This document shows, one piece after another, positions 9,588 through 17,485 of a stretch of 64,000 bases of DNA. The number at the start of each line of letters is the position of its first letter. Position 1 is the stretch's first letter. The stretch is from an uncultured Alphaproteobacteria bacterium (lineage in GTDB: Bacteria > Pseudomonadota > Alphaproteobacteria > HIMB59): contig CACJAI010000001.1 of the NCBI GenBank assembly GCA_902591315.1, positions 62,001 to 126,000 of the forward strand. Direction: 5' to 3'. Position numbers and translations under genes: made by a program. The notes under the pieces are model-generated. The model ran no database searches and was not told the origin of the DNA. It worked only from the letters and a program-made list of their open reading frames with translations.

Positions 9588-9995
9588 ATGATAGGAAATT
9601 TTAACGGAATATTTTATTTAGTAATTTTTTTAATTATTTTAGTGATGAATGCTTTTTACGGCTTTAACTGTTTGTTTAATACCAAAAATTTCATAAGCAA
9701 ATATGGAATTGATGTGACAGCAGCATTTTTTGCTAGGTTTGCTGGAGCAGTAATTGTAGGTGCTGTTTTAATGCAGTTATACATTTTATTTAGAGGCACA
9801 GAGGCTACATGGGCATTCTTTAATTTTATGTTTATAATCATGACCATTATAGCAATATCAGCTTTTTACACTGGTGAGATTGATAAATTAGGAAGAACTG
9901 ACCAATATTCAAGAGAAGGATGGTTATCAACAGGAGGTCTAGCAATAGGTTGGGCTATTCTTTGTTTTGGACTTGCAGATAAGATTTATATTTAA
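9588..9995 (+). CDS. Conserved-looking membrane protein of unknown function
   Basis: The 135-residue protein has four clear hydrophobic segments, at about residues 5-27, 45-67, 73-92 and 112-133, and little else. No catalytic or binding motif stands out. The ATG follows a GGGAG ribosome site (9576-9580). It overlaps the convergent transporter gene by 4 bases at its end. It is an inner-membrane protein whose function I cannot state. Confidence 0.75.
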   Translation: MIGNFNGIFYLVIFLIILVMNAFYGFNCLFNTKNFISKYGIDVTAAFFARFAGAVIVGAVLMQLYILFRGTEATWAFFNFMFIIMTIIAISAFYTGEIDKLGRTDQYSREGWLSTGGLAIGWAILCFGLADKIYI

Positions 9996-10837
9996 CGATT
10001 TCTGATAAAATAAATAAAAATTAAAGAAGTTAAATACATTATGACGCTGTATGTGGCAGCTGGTATAATATACAGTCCACCACCAAAAACACTTGTGCCT
10101 ACAAAAATAGCTAAAGTTCCGTTTTGAAGACCACACTCTATTGAAATAGCTTTTTGTTGTGAGGTTCCTGTTCCAAAAAACTTTGCCCAGTAAAAAGCAA
10201 TTAACATCATTAATAAATTGAGAGAAAGGACTATCAATCCAGTTTGAGCAAAATACTCAACTAAATTTTCTCTCTCAGCTAAAATAGCTCCAATCAAAAC
10301 TAAAACAAACAAAGCAGTTGAAAGTATTTTAGCAAAGTTCTCAATTCTCTTGGTTAAAAAAGATAAGTTAGCTCTGAAAGTCATTCCAATTAAAACAGGT
10401 AATGTTACTATCAAAAACATACTTATAGCTATTCCTGTCAGTGAGATTGAGCCCAAAGAATTGTCAGAAATTAATCCCATCGATATCCCCAAAACTAAAG
10501 GTACAGAAATTACACTTAAAAGGCTCATCACTGCAGTTAAAGATATTGATAGAGCAACATCCCCTTTAGCAAAAGAAGTAAGAATATTAGAAGTTACTCC
10601 ACCTGGAGCAGCAGCGATTAATATTAAACCTATAGCTATTTCAGGTTGAAGTGGCCAAACCAAAACAATTATTAAAGCAACTATTGGTAGAAAAATTAAT
10701 TGACTAATTAAACCTATGATAAAATTTTTAGGTGCCTTCACTACTCTAGCAAAATCTGAAAACGTCAAACCCAAGCCTAAAGTGAACATAATAAAAGCTA
10801 AGGCTAATGGTAGAATTACATCAGTTATGAAATTCAT
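9992..10837 (-). CDS. Bile acid:sodium symporter family (SBF/BASS) transporter
   Basis: The 281-residue inner-membrane protein has about nine to ten hydrophobic helices and the family blocks AAAPGGVTSNILTSFAKGDVALSISLTAV (near residues 73-101) and IECGLQNGTLAIFVG (near residues 233-247), which form the sodium-binding core of BASS transporters. Bacterial members carry organic anions such as pantoate, pyruvate or bile acids with sodium. The substrate is not readable here; the neighbouring beta-hydroxyacid dehydrogenase hints at an organic acid. Confidence 0.87.
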   Translation of the reverse strand: MNFITDVILPLALAFIMFTLGLGLTFSDFARVVKAPKNFIIGLISQLIFLPIVALIIVLVWPLQPEIAIGLILIAAAPGGVTSNILTSFAKGDVALSISLTAVMSLLSVISVPLVLGISMGLISDNSLGSISLTGIAISMFLIVTLPVLIGMTFRANLSFLTKRIENFAKILSTALFVLVLIGAILAERENLVEYFAQTGLIVLSLNLLMMLIAFYWAKFFGTGTSQQKAISIECGLQNGTLAIFVGTSVFGGGLYIIPAATYSVIMYLTSLIFIYFIRNR

Positions 10838-10866
10838 AGATAAATATTAACAAAAACTCAAAATAA

Positions 10867-11811
10867 TCATATCTCATAACCAAGTTGTTTTTCCTCTAAG
10901 TCTAACAATTCTTCAGGAAATCCCTCAGCTCTAAATGCAGTATTATATTTATTTTCAAGCCTTTTTACGACCATTGAGGACCATGCACGATCACCAAAAG
11001 TCTTTTTTGCATCTTTAATAATATCAAGAACCAAAGGTGATATTTCTAATTCGACCCCAAGTTTTGAGGCGAGATCCTGAAAAAGACCAACATCTTTCTC
11101 AACTAAGTCCATTGTAAAATTTATATTATATGAACCGTTCAATATTACTTGACTCTCAGTTTCATGGACAAATGAGTTACCCGAAGAAGCTGCAATTCCT
11201 TTAAATGTTTTGTTCAAATCAAGATTTGATTTACTCGCAATAGTCCAAGCTTCTCCCAATGCAACTAAGTGAACAGTAGCTAAATAATTTGTAATAACTT
11301 TAAGAATAGATGCACTTCCAAAGTCTCCAGTATACAAAATTTTTCTACCAAGACATTTTAATACTGGCATTGCTTTATCAAATCCCTCTCTACTTCCTCC
11401 AACAAAAATAGAAATGTTACCAGTTGCTGCCCTATGACAACCCCCACTTACAGGAGCTTCTAAAGCTATCGCATTTTTTTGCTGAATTAATGATGCGTGT
11501 TTTTTTAGTTGTTCATCTTCAGTTGTACTCATCTCAATCCAAATTTGATCTTTTTGTATAGTGTCAATAATACCATCTTTGGACTCTAAAACTTCTGCAC
11601 ATATCTTGGGAGAGGGAAGACAAGTTATTAAAATATCAGAATTCATCACAAGATCTTTTATTGATTTAGCTGTCTTAGCACCCTTTAAATTAAACTCCTC
11701 CATTAATATGTGATTTTTATCTAAAACTGATATTTGAAAATTATTTTCAAGAAGATTATTTGCTAGTTTTCCACCCACATTACCAAGTCCAACAAAACCT
11801 ATTTTCATCAC
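10867..11811 (-). CDS. NAD(P)-dependent beta-hydroxyacid dehydrogenase (3-hydroxyisobutyrate dehydrogenase-like)
   Basis: The 314-residue protein opens with the Rossmann motif GFVGLGNVGGKLANNL and has the substrate block EAPVSGGCHRA near residue 125. The catalytic lysine lies in SILKVITNYLA near residue 177, then comes the helical C-terminal domain. These are the features of 3-hydroxyisobutyrate/tartronate-semialdehyde reductase family enzymes. It lies 29 bases downstream of the start of the SBF transporter on the same strand, so the two may form an operon for uptake and oxidation of a hydroxy acid. The actual substrate is unknown. A CCCCTT run (11815-11820) gives an AAGGGG ribosome site. Confidence 0.85.
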   Translation of the reverse strand: MMKIGFVGLGNVGGKLANNLLENNFQISVLDKNHILMEEFNLKGAKTAKSIKDLVMNSDILITCLPSPKICAEVLESKDGIIDTIQKDQIWIEMSTTEDEQLKKHASLIQQKNAIALEAPVSGGCHRAATGNISIFVGGSREGFDKAMPVLKCLGRKILYTGDFGSASILKVITNYLATVHLVALGEAWTIASKSNLDLNKTFKGIAASSGNSFVHETESQVILNGSYNINFTMDLVEKDVGLFQDLASKLGVELEISPLVLDIIKDAKKTFGDRAWSSMVVKRLENKYNTAFRAEGFPEELLDLEEKQLGYEI

Positions 11812-11887
11812 TACCCCCTTTATTTAATAAAATACTATTACTTTATTTTTCAATGTTAATATTAAATAATTCTTATAAAATTAAATA

Positions 11888-12355
11888 ATGTCAATTTACC
11901 TTAGAACAGAAAAAATTATTTCAGATTGGACAGACTATAATGGTCATATGAATTTAGCCTTTTATATCCACTTATTCGATCAAGGTTGGGATGTGTTGCT
12001 TGATAGATTTCAAATGGGAGGAGAGTCAGCTAAAAATGAGAAAAGATCAACATTTGCTGTGGAATCCCACACTAAATATATTCAAGAGGTTAAAGAGGGA
12101 GATGAAGTTGATATAAACTTACTATTCTTAGACCGTGATAAAAAAAGATTTGTATATCAATTGGAAATTGTAAGTAAAAGTGGGAATTTTAGAGCAGCTA
12201 CATCTGAAGTTTGCTCTCTTTATGTTGACTTAAGTATCCGCAAAGTTATTGAAATGGAAGACCATAAATTAAAGTTAGTAGATGATTTCATAGTTGAAAA
12301 TAAAAATCAATTTTCACCAATAGAATTTTACCTTTTAGATAAATTAAAAAAGTAA
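11888..12355 (+). CDS. Thioesterase-like hotdog protein
   Basis: A 155-residue protein of the 4-hydroxybenzoyl-CoA-thioesterase-like hotdog superfamily. The opening DWTDYNGHMNLAFYIHLFDQ carries the Asp-x-x-x-Asn-His-x-N active-site pattern, followed by a long helix and a sheet with FAVESHTKYIQEVKEGDEV. Members of this subgroup occur as partners or fusions of L-carnitine dehydrogenase and cleave betainyl-CoA or related CoA esters. Here it abuts lhgO with no gap, so it is translationally linked to it. The CoA substrate is unknown. Confidence 0.8.
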   Translation: MSIYLRTEKIISDWTDYNGHMNLAFYIHLFDQGWDVLLDRFQMGGESAKNEKRSTFAVESHTKYIQEVKEGDEVDINLLFLDRDKKRFVYQLEIVSKSGNFRAATSEVCSLYVDLSIRKVIEMEDHKLKLVDDFIVENKNQFSPIEFYLLDKLKK

Positions 12356-13552
12356 ATGAAAGTTGCTATCATTGGGTCGGGCATTGTTGGTCTCACAATT
12401 GCATATACCTTAAGTAAAGAAAATATCGACATAACTATTTTTGAGAAAGAGAGAGACTCACTATCACATGGAACTGGAAGAAATAGCGGTGTTATTCACT
12501 CTGGAATCTACTATCAACCTAAAACTTTAAGGTCAACTCTCTGCATCAGAGGTTCAAAGTTAATGAAAAAATTTATTAGTGAGAACAATCTTTATATCAA
12601 TAATTGTGGAAAGTTATTACTTCCAAAAACAAAAAAAGATATCGAAACACTTAATTTATTGTATGAGAGATCGAAGGAGGTAGGAGTCGAAACAATCAAG
12701 TTAAATAGTTTCGATGAGATTTTAAAAATAGAGCCAAACTGCAATCCCTTATTTAATGATGCTCTTTTTATTAAAGAAACAGCCATAGCTGATCCAAAAG
12801 AGGTATCAAACAAATTGATTGAAATTTTAAAAAAAAGAGGCGTGATAATTAAATACGATACAAAAGTGGACTCAATTTCATCTGATAATACAACTATTAT
12901 ATCAAATAATAAAATTCATAATTTCGATCTTATTATTAACTCTGCTGGTTTACATGCAGACTATTTGGCAAATAAATCAAATTTAAAAACTAGATACACA
13001 TCTTTACCTTTTAAAGGTAAATATTGGAAAATTAGTTTTGGAGATAAAAATGAAATTCCATATAGATTAATTTATCCAGTGCCAAATTTAGACCAACCTT
13101 TTTTAGGAGTCCACACTGTATACGATAAAGATGGAAACTTTTATTTAGGACCTAGTAGCACCCCTGTATTTGGAAGAGAAGCCTATAGGCCTTTTAAAAA
13201 ATTTAATTTTTTAGAGTTTTGTGCCTTAAGTTATAAATTCATTTTGAAAATAATTTTTAATGAGAATAACCTTAGAAATTTAGCTATTAGTGAGTTTAAA
13301 AATCTATTTTTATCTAGTGTCATGAAATCTTCTAATGTTTACTTTAAGCATAAACCAGTAAAAATTGAATTAAGTAGTAAAGCGGGGATTAGATCTCAAA
13401 TGTTTGATAAAAATAGTAAAAAACTATTTAATGATTTTGTAGTTATTAAGCAAAATAACATTATACATATTCTTAATGCTATATCTCCAGCATGGACATC
13501 TTCTTTTGCTATGGCCGAATTTATATGTGAAAAATATACTATAAAAAAATAG
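12356..13552 (+). CDS. lhgO: L-2-hydroxyglutarate oxidase-like FAD enzyme (LhgO)
   Basis: The 398-residue flavoprotein belongs to the DAO family. It starts with the FAD-binding IIGSGIVGLTIAYTLS and has the LhgO/YgaF signature TGRNSGVIHSGIYYQPKT near residues 40-57. The late KAGIRSQMFD and SPAWTSSFAMAEFI blocks also fit. LhgO oxidises L-2-hydroxyglutarate to 2-oxoglutarate and passes electrons to the membrane quinone pool, repairing a by-product of central metabolism. It begins at the base after the thioesterase stop. Confidence 0.88.
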   Translation: MKVAIIGSGIVGLTIAYTLSKENIDITIFEKERDSLSHGTGRNSGVIHSGIYYQPKTLRSTLCIRGSKLMKKFISENNLYINNCGKLLLPKTKKDIETLNLLYERSKEVGVETIKLNSFDEILKIEPNCNPLFNDALFIKETAIADPKEVSNKLIEILKKRGVIIKYDTKVDSISSDNTTIISNNKIHNFDLIINSAGLHADYLANKSNLKTRYTSLPFKGKYWKISFGDKNEIPYRLIYPVPNLDQPFLGVHTVYDKDGNFYLGPSSTPVFGREAYRPFKKFNFLEFCALSYKFILKIIFNENNLRNLAISEFKNLFLSSVMKSSNVYFKHKPVKIELSSKAGIRSQMFDKNSKKLFNDFVVIKQNNIIHILNAISPAWTSSFAMAEFICEKYTIKK

Positions 13553-13560
13553 AAATAATA

Positions 13561-14004
13561 ATGAAAGCGCCTAATTTTAAGTTGCCAAGCACATCTGGAA
13601 TATTTCAACTAAGTGATTATTTAGGGAAAAACATAATTTTGTATTTTTACCCAAGAGACAATACAAAAGGATGTTCTTTAGAGGCAATTGATTTTAATAA
13701 TTCTCTTAAAACTATAAATAAATATAATTGCATTGTAGTAGGTGTTTCAAGAGACTCAATTGAAAGTCATCAAAAATTTAAAAAAAAAAATAAATTAAAA
13801 TTTGATTTATTATTTGATGAAAAAATAAAGGTTTTAAAAAAGTACAAAGCTTGGGGACTTAAGAAATTTTTAGGAAAAGAATATTATGGTATAATTAGGA
13901 CTACAGTACTAATTAATGAAAAAGGCAAAATTGTAAAAATTTGGAGTAATGTTAGAGTGAAAGATCATGTTAAAAATGTAATTAGCGAACTATCTAATAT
14001 TTAA
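13561..14004 (+). CDS. bcp: Bcp/PrxQ-type peroxiredoxin
   Basis: A 147-residue thiol peroxidase reducing hydrogen peroxide and organic hydroperoxides using thioredoxin. The peroxidatic cysteine sits in FYPRDNTKGCSLEA near residue 39; in the usual TPGCTxEA motif the Thr-Pro is replaced by Thr-Lys. The second cysteine often found five residues later in PrxQ proteins is absent, so it may work as a one-Cys enzyme. The N-terminus is a few residues shorter than usual, beginning directly at KAPNFKLPS. It starts 8 bases after lhgO ends. Confidence 0.85.
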   Translation: MKAPNFKLPSTSGIFQLSDYLGKNIILYFYPRDNTKGCSLEAIDFNNSLKTINKYNCIVVGVSRDSIESHQKFKKKNKLKFDLLFDEKIKVLKKYKAWGLKKFLGKEYYGIIRTTVLINEKGKIVKIWSNVRVKDHVKNVISELSNI

Positions 14005-14067
14005 TTTAATCCAAAATACTTATTCACAAATTATAAACAGAAAAATTTATTTTTTTATCTTTTGTTA

Positions 14068-14096
14068 TTGTCAAAAAAAATAATTTATTTTAATCT
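14068..14096 (+). promoter_or_regulatory. Sigma-70-type promoter for the structured RNA
   Basis: A TTGTCA hexamer at 14068-14073 and TAATCT at 14091-14096 are separated by exactly 17 bases, close to the sigma-70 consensus. Transcription would begin near 14103, just ahead of the structured segment. It lies in the gap between the peroxiredoxin and the hydrolase gene. Confidence 0.6.
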
Positions 14097-14102
14097 AATA
14101 AA

Positions 14103-14230
14103 TGTAGAGGGTAGGAAACTTCCCAAAACAAAGAAAAGAGCCAAAGAGGTAGAGGCCTAGAGAAGGGAAACCTGAACTAAGTCGAGACAACTGAGGCTCT
14201 TTTCTGTTTTTGGCCTCACTTTTTATTTTT
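14103..14230 (+). ncRNA. Candidate structured RNA with overlapping terminator (small RNA or leader)
   Basis: A small hairpin GGGTAG-GAAA-CTTCCC begins the transcript. Then AGAAAAGAGCC (14132-14142) pairs perfectly with GGCTCTTTTCT (14195-14205). The helix can extend outward with 14123-14129 against 14206-14213, giving about 18 pairs with small bulges. The enclosed 52 bases can form a hairpin with a GAAA tetraloop (AGG-GAAA-CCT) and a second one (AGT...ACT). TGAGGC (14192-14197) can instead pair with GCCTCA (14213-14218), followed by CTTTTTATTTTT, a Rho-independent terminator that excludes the long helix. It is GC-richer than its flanks. It matches no SRP, 6S, RNase P or riboswitch consensus I know. 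Confidence 0.6.
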
Positions 14231-14273
14231 GAAATTTTTACGATAAATAGCTTATTATTAACAAAAAAAAATT

Positions 14274-15203
14274 ATGTATTTAAAATATTTGTTTGTAATG
14301 ATTTTATTTCCCTTTTACATACAAGCGGGTGAAATAATAAAATTTTCTCCTTACGATGTTAAACTAAAAAAAAATGCTGATATAATAGCAGAACTACATT
14401 TACCAGAGGGCTCTGGTCCATTCCCTTTAATAATTACTCAACATGGAAGTACAAGAAATCAGGATTTTCAAAATGGTAACGGAAAAACTGATGATTATTC
14501 TATTGAAATAGTCAAACAAGGTTTAGAAGCCGGTTTTGCTGTAGCAACTCCTGATAGCTTTTATCATATGAATATTAGTCCTAGTGATAAAATTAATTTT
14601 CCTATAGCCATGTCTTTTGGGGTTGAATTAAAAGATATTTTATCGAACCATCCGAAAATTGATAAAAATAATATTTTTTATACAGGTTTTAGTTTTGGAG
14701 GAACAACTTCTCTTATATCTCTCACAAATGAAACAGTTCAATTATCTCAGTATCAATTAGCCCAATCTAACATCCAATGGAAGGCTGTTGCACCAGTTGA
14801 AGCAAGTTGTAATTTTCAATTCAAGCCAGAACAAATTGATTTCAAGGTTTTATTTGTTCAAGGAAGTGAAAGTCACTACGAACCGAAGCCGTGTATATAC
14901 TATCATGACCAATTGTCAAATTTGAACCTAGATGACCAAATCGAGATTATTATAATTGAAGATGCTAATCACTATTTTTCAACTGATGGTAAAATAACCA
15001 AAGGTGTCGCAGCAAATGGATGTAAAGATAATCCAGTAATTATAACTGAAAATGAATGGATGTTTGCTGACGGTGTAGTCACAACAAGAAAAGATGCATT
15101 TAAAAGTTGCCTAACTGATAGGGCGGGTAATAGGGGTAACTTAAAAAAACTACCAATAGCTGTCAAAGAAGTTGTAAGTTTCTTCATTAAGAATACAGAT
15201 TAA
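14274..15203 (+). CDS. Secreted dienelactone-hydrolase-like alpha/beta hydrolase
   Basis: The 309-residue protein starts with a signal peptide (hydrophobic residues 4-17, likely cut after IQA). It then shows an alpha/beta-hydrolase core: ITQHGST (oxyanion-hole region), the nucleophile elbow GFSFGGTTS near residue 140, and a late ANHYFS with the likely catalytic His. These match the dienelactone hydrolase / prolyl-oligopeptidase-like group. It probably works in the periplasm on an ester or similar bond of unknown identity. No clear ribosome site precedes the ATG. The RNA candidate with its terminator lies 43 bases upstream and could control this gene. Confidence 0.8.
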   Translation: MYLKYLFVMILFPFYIQAGEIIKFSPYDVKLKKNADIIAELHLPEGSGPFPLIITQHGSTRNQDFQNGNGKTDDYSIEIVKQGLEAGFAVATPDSFYHMNISPSDKINFPIAMSFGVELKDILSNHPKIDKNNIFYTGFSFGGTTSLISLTNETVQLSQYQLAQSNIQWKAVAPVEASCNFQFKPEQIDFKVLFVQGSESHYEPKPCIYYHDQLSNLNLDDQIEIIIIEDANHYFSTDGKITKGVAANGCKDNPVIITENEWMFADGVVTTRKDAFKSCLTDRAGNRGNLKKLPIAVKEVVSFFIKNTD

Positions 15204-15230
15204 ATTAATATAATATTTTTCTCTTAAAAA

Positions 15231-15305
15231 TGGTGCCGCCGAGAAGAATTGAACTTCCGACCCCACCCTTACCAAGGGTGTGCTCTACCACTGAGCTACG
15301 GCGGC
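15231..15305 (-). tRNA. tRNA-Thr (anticodon GGT)
   Basis: On the minus strand the sequence folds as a full cloverleaf: acceptor GCCGCCG with CGGCGGC, D-arm AGCTCAGTGGTAGAGC, anticodon stem CACCC/GGGTG with loop TTGGTAA (GGT, reading ACC/ACU), and a T-arm with GTTCAAT. The CCA end is encoded at 15231-15233. Confidence 0.95.
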
Positions 15306-15327
15306 ATTACTTAGAAACTATAAACTA

Positions 15328-15513
15328 TTAATACATATTAAAAAACATTAACAAAAGACAGCCTGCTGTCAGGTATTTAGAGATTTCATAAATAATTTTC
15401 CATTTATTATTATTTTGACTCACACGCCATGTGGCAAAAGTAATTGCCAAAAAAATTAAAGATACAAACCACATTAAATTAGGGTTTTTTGTTAATTCAA
15501 TAATAACTGACAT
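15328..15513 (-). CDS. Small two-helix membrane protein, unknown
   Basis: A 61-residue open frame with two hydrophobic segments (about residues 13-29 and 44-60) separated by a short polar loop containing WRVSQNNNKWK. It follows another small membrane protein gene by 2 bases on the same strand and lies downstream of a methyltransferase, so it appears to be the last gene of a three-gene unit before tRNA-Thr. I recognise no family. Confidence 0.55.
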   Translation of the reverse strand: MSVIIELTKNPNLMWFVSLIFLAITFATWRVSQNNNKWKIIYEISKYLTAGCLLLMFFNMY

Positions 15514-15515
15514 GA

Positions 15516-15704
15516 TTAACTCACAAGGTAAAACTTATCTACCAGATAGTTTATTAACAAGACTAATCCAATCATAAATACCCAATATAGTTTTTTGTTG
15601 TTTTTAATAAAGGGTATCCCGATAGCACTGTATCTAAATAATTTATGAAGTCCCCAAATAATTAAGGGGATTAAAAACAACCAAAAAATAATTTCCCAAA
15701 TCAT
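15516..15704 (-). CDS. Small two-helix membrane protein, unknown
   Basis: A 62-residue open frame with hydrophobic helices at about residues 3-20 and 39-56 and a basic loop (KLFRYSAIGIPFIKNNKKLY) between them. It sits between the methyltransferase (13 bases upstream) and the 61-residue membrane protein (2 bases downstream). Tight spacing on one strand supports both small frames being real. The function is unknown. Confidence 0.55.
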   Translation of the reverse strand: MIWEIIFWLFLIPLIIWGLHKLFRYSAIGIPFIKNNKKLYWVFMIGLVLLINYLVDKFYLVS

Positions 15705-15717
15705 TTTCTAAATTTAA

Positions 15718-16329
15718 TTATTTCTTTTTTAATAAGACTATCCTAATTTTAATATTTGAACCAAAATCTTTATTGTTTGGAAGATAATTTAAAGGTCTTG
15801 ATATGTAGATTGAGTTAAAATCTGTTAACTTTTCCAAGACATTATCAAATTTTAATTCTTTCCATAAATCTACTCTATGTGTAAATATAAAATAACCATT
15901 TTTTGCAAGATAATAATAAACCAGTTTAAAAAGTGATTGATGATTTTTACAATATGTCATTGCACCAATAAGACTTACCACACTGTACTTATTTACTATT
16001 TGAATTTTATTCTCAAAACTCTTTTTATAAAGATATCTATATTTTCCATTTCTTTTAGATATATCTAATATTTTTCTAGAAATATCAGATCCATCACAAA
16101 TGCAGTCAGGGTAAGTTCGTAAAAATTCATCAACAAAAAGTCCTGTGCCACATGCTAAATCTAAAATAAATTTTGGTTTTGTTTTGATATATTTCTTTAA
16201 AATTTTAACTGATTGTAATGGCGCTTTGTAGTTCCATGCATACAATGTCTCATCATATGAACTAGACCAATTATCGTAATATTTTTCTATGTCTTTTTTG
16301 TTACCAATGCCTTTACGAAGAGATTTCAT
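15718..16329 (-). CDS. SAM-dependent methyltransferase
   Basis: The 203-residue protein is a class I methyltransferase. It has motif I FILDLACGTGLFVDEFL near residues 54-70, an acidic motif II DGSDIS near residues 77-82, and VVSLIGAMTYC in the position of motif IV. The N-terminal YYDNWSSSYDETL is common in methyltransferases acting on small molecules or quinone precursors. The substrate cannot be read from the sequence. It heads a minus-strand unit with two small membrane proteins. Confidence 0.82.
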   Translation of the reverse strand: MKSLRKGIGNKKDIEKYYDNWSSSYDETLYAWNYKAPLQSVKILKKYIKTKPKFILDLACGTGLFVDEFLRTYPDCICDGSDISRKILDISKRNGKYRYLYKKSFENKIQIVNKYSVVSLIGAMTYCKNHQSLFKLVYYYLAKNGYFIFTHRVDLWKELKFDNVLEKLTDFNSIYISRPLNYLPNNKDFGSNIKIRIVLLKKK

Positions 16330-16418
16330 TTAAATTTAAAAACTAGCTAATTTATTATTATTTAACAATTAATCTTCATCATATTGTAATTTTTGTAAAA
16401 TGATGATATTTAAATTTT

Positions 16419-16499
16419 ATGGATAATAATAAACCAAAACCTGATTGTGGTTGTTCTTGCTCATGCTGTTGCACTTGCGGCGACGGTTGTTGTCAATAA
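16419..16499 (+). CDS. 26-residue peptide with nine cysteines (metallothionein-like)
   Basis: A short frame from ATG 16419 to TAA 16497-16499 encodes 26 residues, nine of them Cys. A lysine-proline head (MDNNKPKPD) is followed by CGCSCSCCCTCGDGCCQ. The Cys spacing C-x-C-x-C-x-C-C-C-x-C-x3-C-C resembles metal-thiolate peptides. All cysteines use TGT or TGC and the segment is markedly GC-richer than its surroundings, which suggests selection on the protein. It lies alone on the plus strand, and its last 7 bases overlap the end of a convergent small membrane protein gene. No strong ribosome site is visible. Metal binding is inferred from composition. Confidence 0.55.
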   Translation: MDNNKPKPDCGCSCSCCCTCGDGCCQ

Positions 16500-16651
16500 A
16501 TAATTTTAATAAGAACAATTATTCCTAAAATAAAACCGAATATTACGTCTACGTACTTTCCTTTTTTTCTAGCCATTAGATAAAAAGAAATTAAAGCTAA
16601 ACATATAACTACAATACTTGATAAATTTGTTACAAAAGAAGAGGGCTCCAT
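16493..16651 (-). CDS. Small membrane protein downstream of Anbu
   Basis: A 52-residue frame runs from the ATG at 16651 to a TGA at 16493-16495. It has two hydrophobic helices (about residues 8-25 and 34-51) joined by ARKKGKYVD. Its start is 3 bases after the stop of the Anbu protease, so it is almost certainly co-transcribed with it. I know no family for it. Its tail overlaps the Cys-rich peptide frame on the other strand. Confidence 0.55.
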   Translation of the reverse strand: MEPSSFVTNLSSIVVICLALISFYLMARKKGKYVDVIFGFILGIIVLIKIIY

Positions 16652-16654
16652 TTA

Positions 16655-17380
16655 TTATTCTTCCCATTTAAAACGATCGAAAGATTTAAAAATCTCAAAT
16701 ATTCCTTTTTCCCATTGTTTAGATATGTATTGATAATCATCATCGTTAATTTCAAGAGATTGTTGGTAAACTATTTCTGATAAATTATTTTTATATACAA
16801 CTAAGTCGATTGGCGGACCAACAGATAAATCTGCTTTCATTGTACTATCCATACTTATTAAAGCACATCTTGCTGCATCTCCAAGATAAGTTTCTGACTT
16901 AACAACTCTGTCTAATATAGGCTTTCCATATTTTATTTCTCCAATGACAAGGTAAGGTTTGAATTCACTAGATTTAATAAAGTTACCCTGTGGGTAAACC
17001 AAATATAATTCCGACTCTTGATCTTTTATATGCCCGCCAACTATAAAAGTTGAGCCTAATTCAATAGTCTCTTGATTTATACCATCTGGTGAGGAATGTT
17101 TTACATTTAATCTCCCAATGTATTTTGCGATTTCATTTAAATTAAATAAGTTATTTAAATTATTTCCATTTTTATCATCTTCTAAATCTTTAGTAATAGA
17201 GTTAAAAACTGCTTGAGAAGTAGCCAAATTTCCTGAAGTTAAAATTATTATATTTCTATCAATGCCCTTGTGGACATACATTTTAGAATAAGAGTTATAG
17301 TTATCTAGGCCTGCATTTGTTCTCCTATCAGATGCAAAAACCATCCCTTCGTTTACTTTTATTCCTACACAATAAGTCAT
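16655..17380 (-). CDS. Anbu-type proteasome-like peptidase
   Basis: The 241-residue protein matches Anbu (ancestral beta subunit), a bacterial relative of HslV and the proteasome beta subunit. It starts MTYCVGIKVNEGMVFASDRR, so removing Met exposes Thr as the N-terminal nucleophile. Asp in ASDRRTNAG (residue 18) and Lys in YSKMYV (residue 33) complete the catalytic set. Anbu genes normally sit with an ATP-grasp/alpha-E pair and a transglutaminase-like protein, a set predicted to make and process peptides. Only the ATP-grasp partner is present here, divergent across 105 bases. Confidence 0.9.
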   Translation of the reverse strand: MTYCVGIKVNEGMVFASDRRTNAGLDNYNSYSKMYVHKGIDRNIIILTSGNLATSQAVFNSITKDLEDDKNGNNLNNLFNLNEIAKYIGRLNVKHSSPDGINQETIELGSTFIVGGHIKDQESELYLVYPQGNFIKSSEFKPYLVIGEIKYGKPILDRVVKSETYLGDAARCALISMDSTMKADLSVGPPIDLVVYKNNLSEIVYQQSLEINDDDYQYISKQWEKGIFEIFKSFDRFKWEE

Positions 17381-17485
17381 AATTTAATTAAATAGCTAAT
17401 TTTTTAAAAATACAAACGAATATTTACATACCTTCAATCTAAACTATGCATAACTACTAATAGGCATTTATAGTATTTTTAGAGA

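Noticed and set aside
14103-14230. Structured RNA as SRP 4.5S, 6S or tmRNA
   Set aside because: There is no GGAAGG/AGCAGCC SRP loop, it is too short and differently shaped for 6S, and the tmRNA is clearly at 33591-33855.
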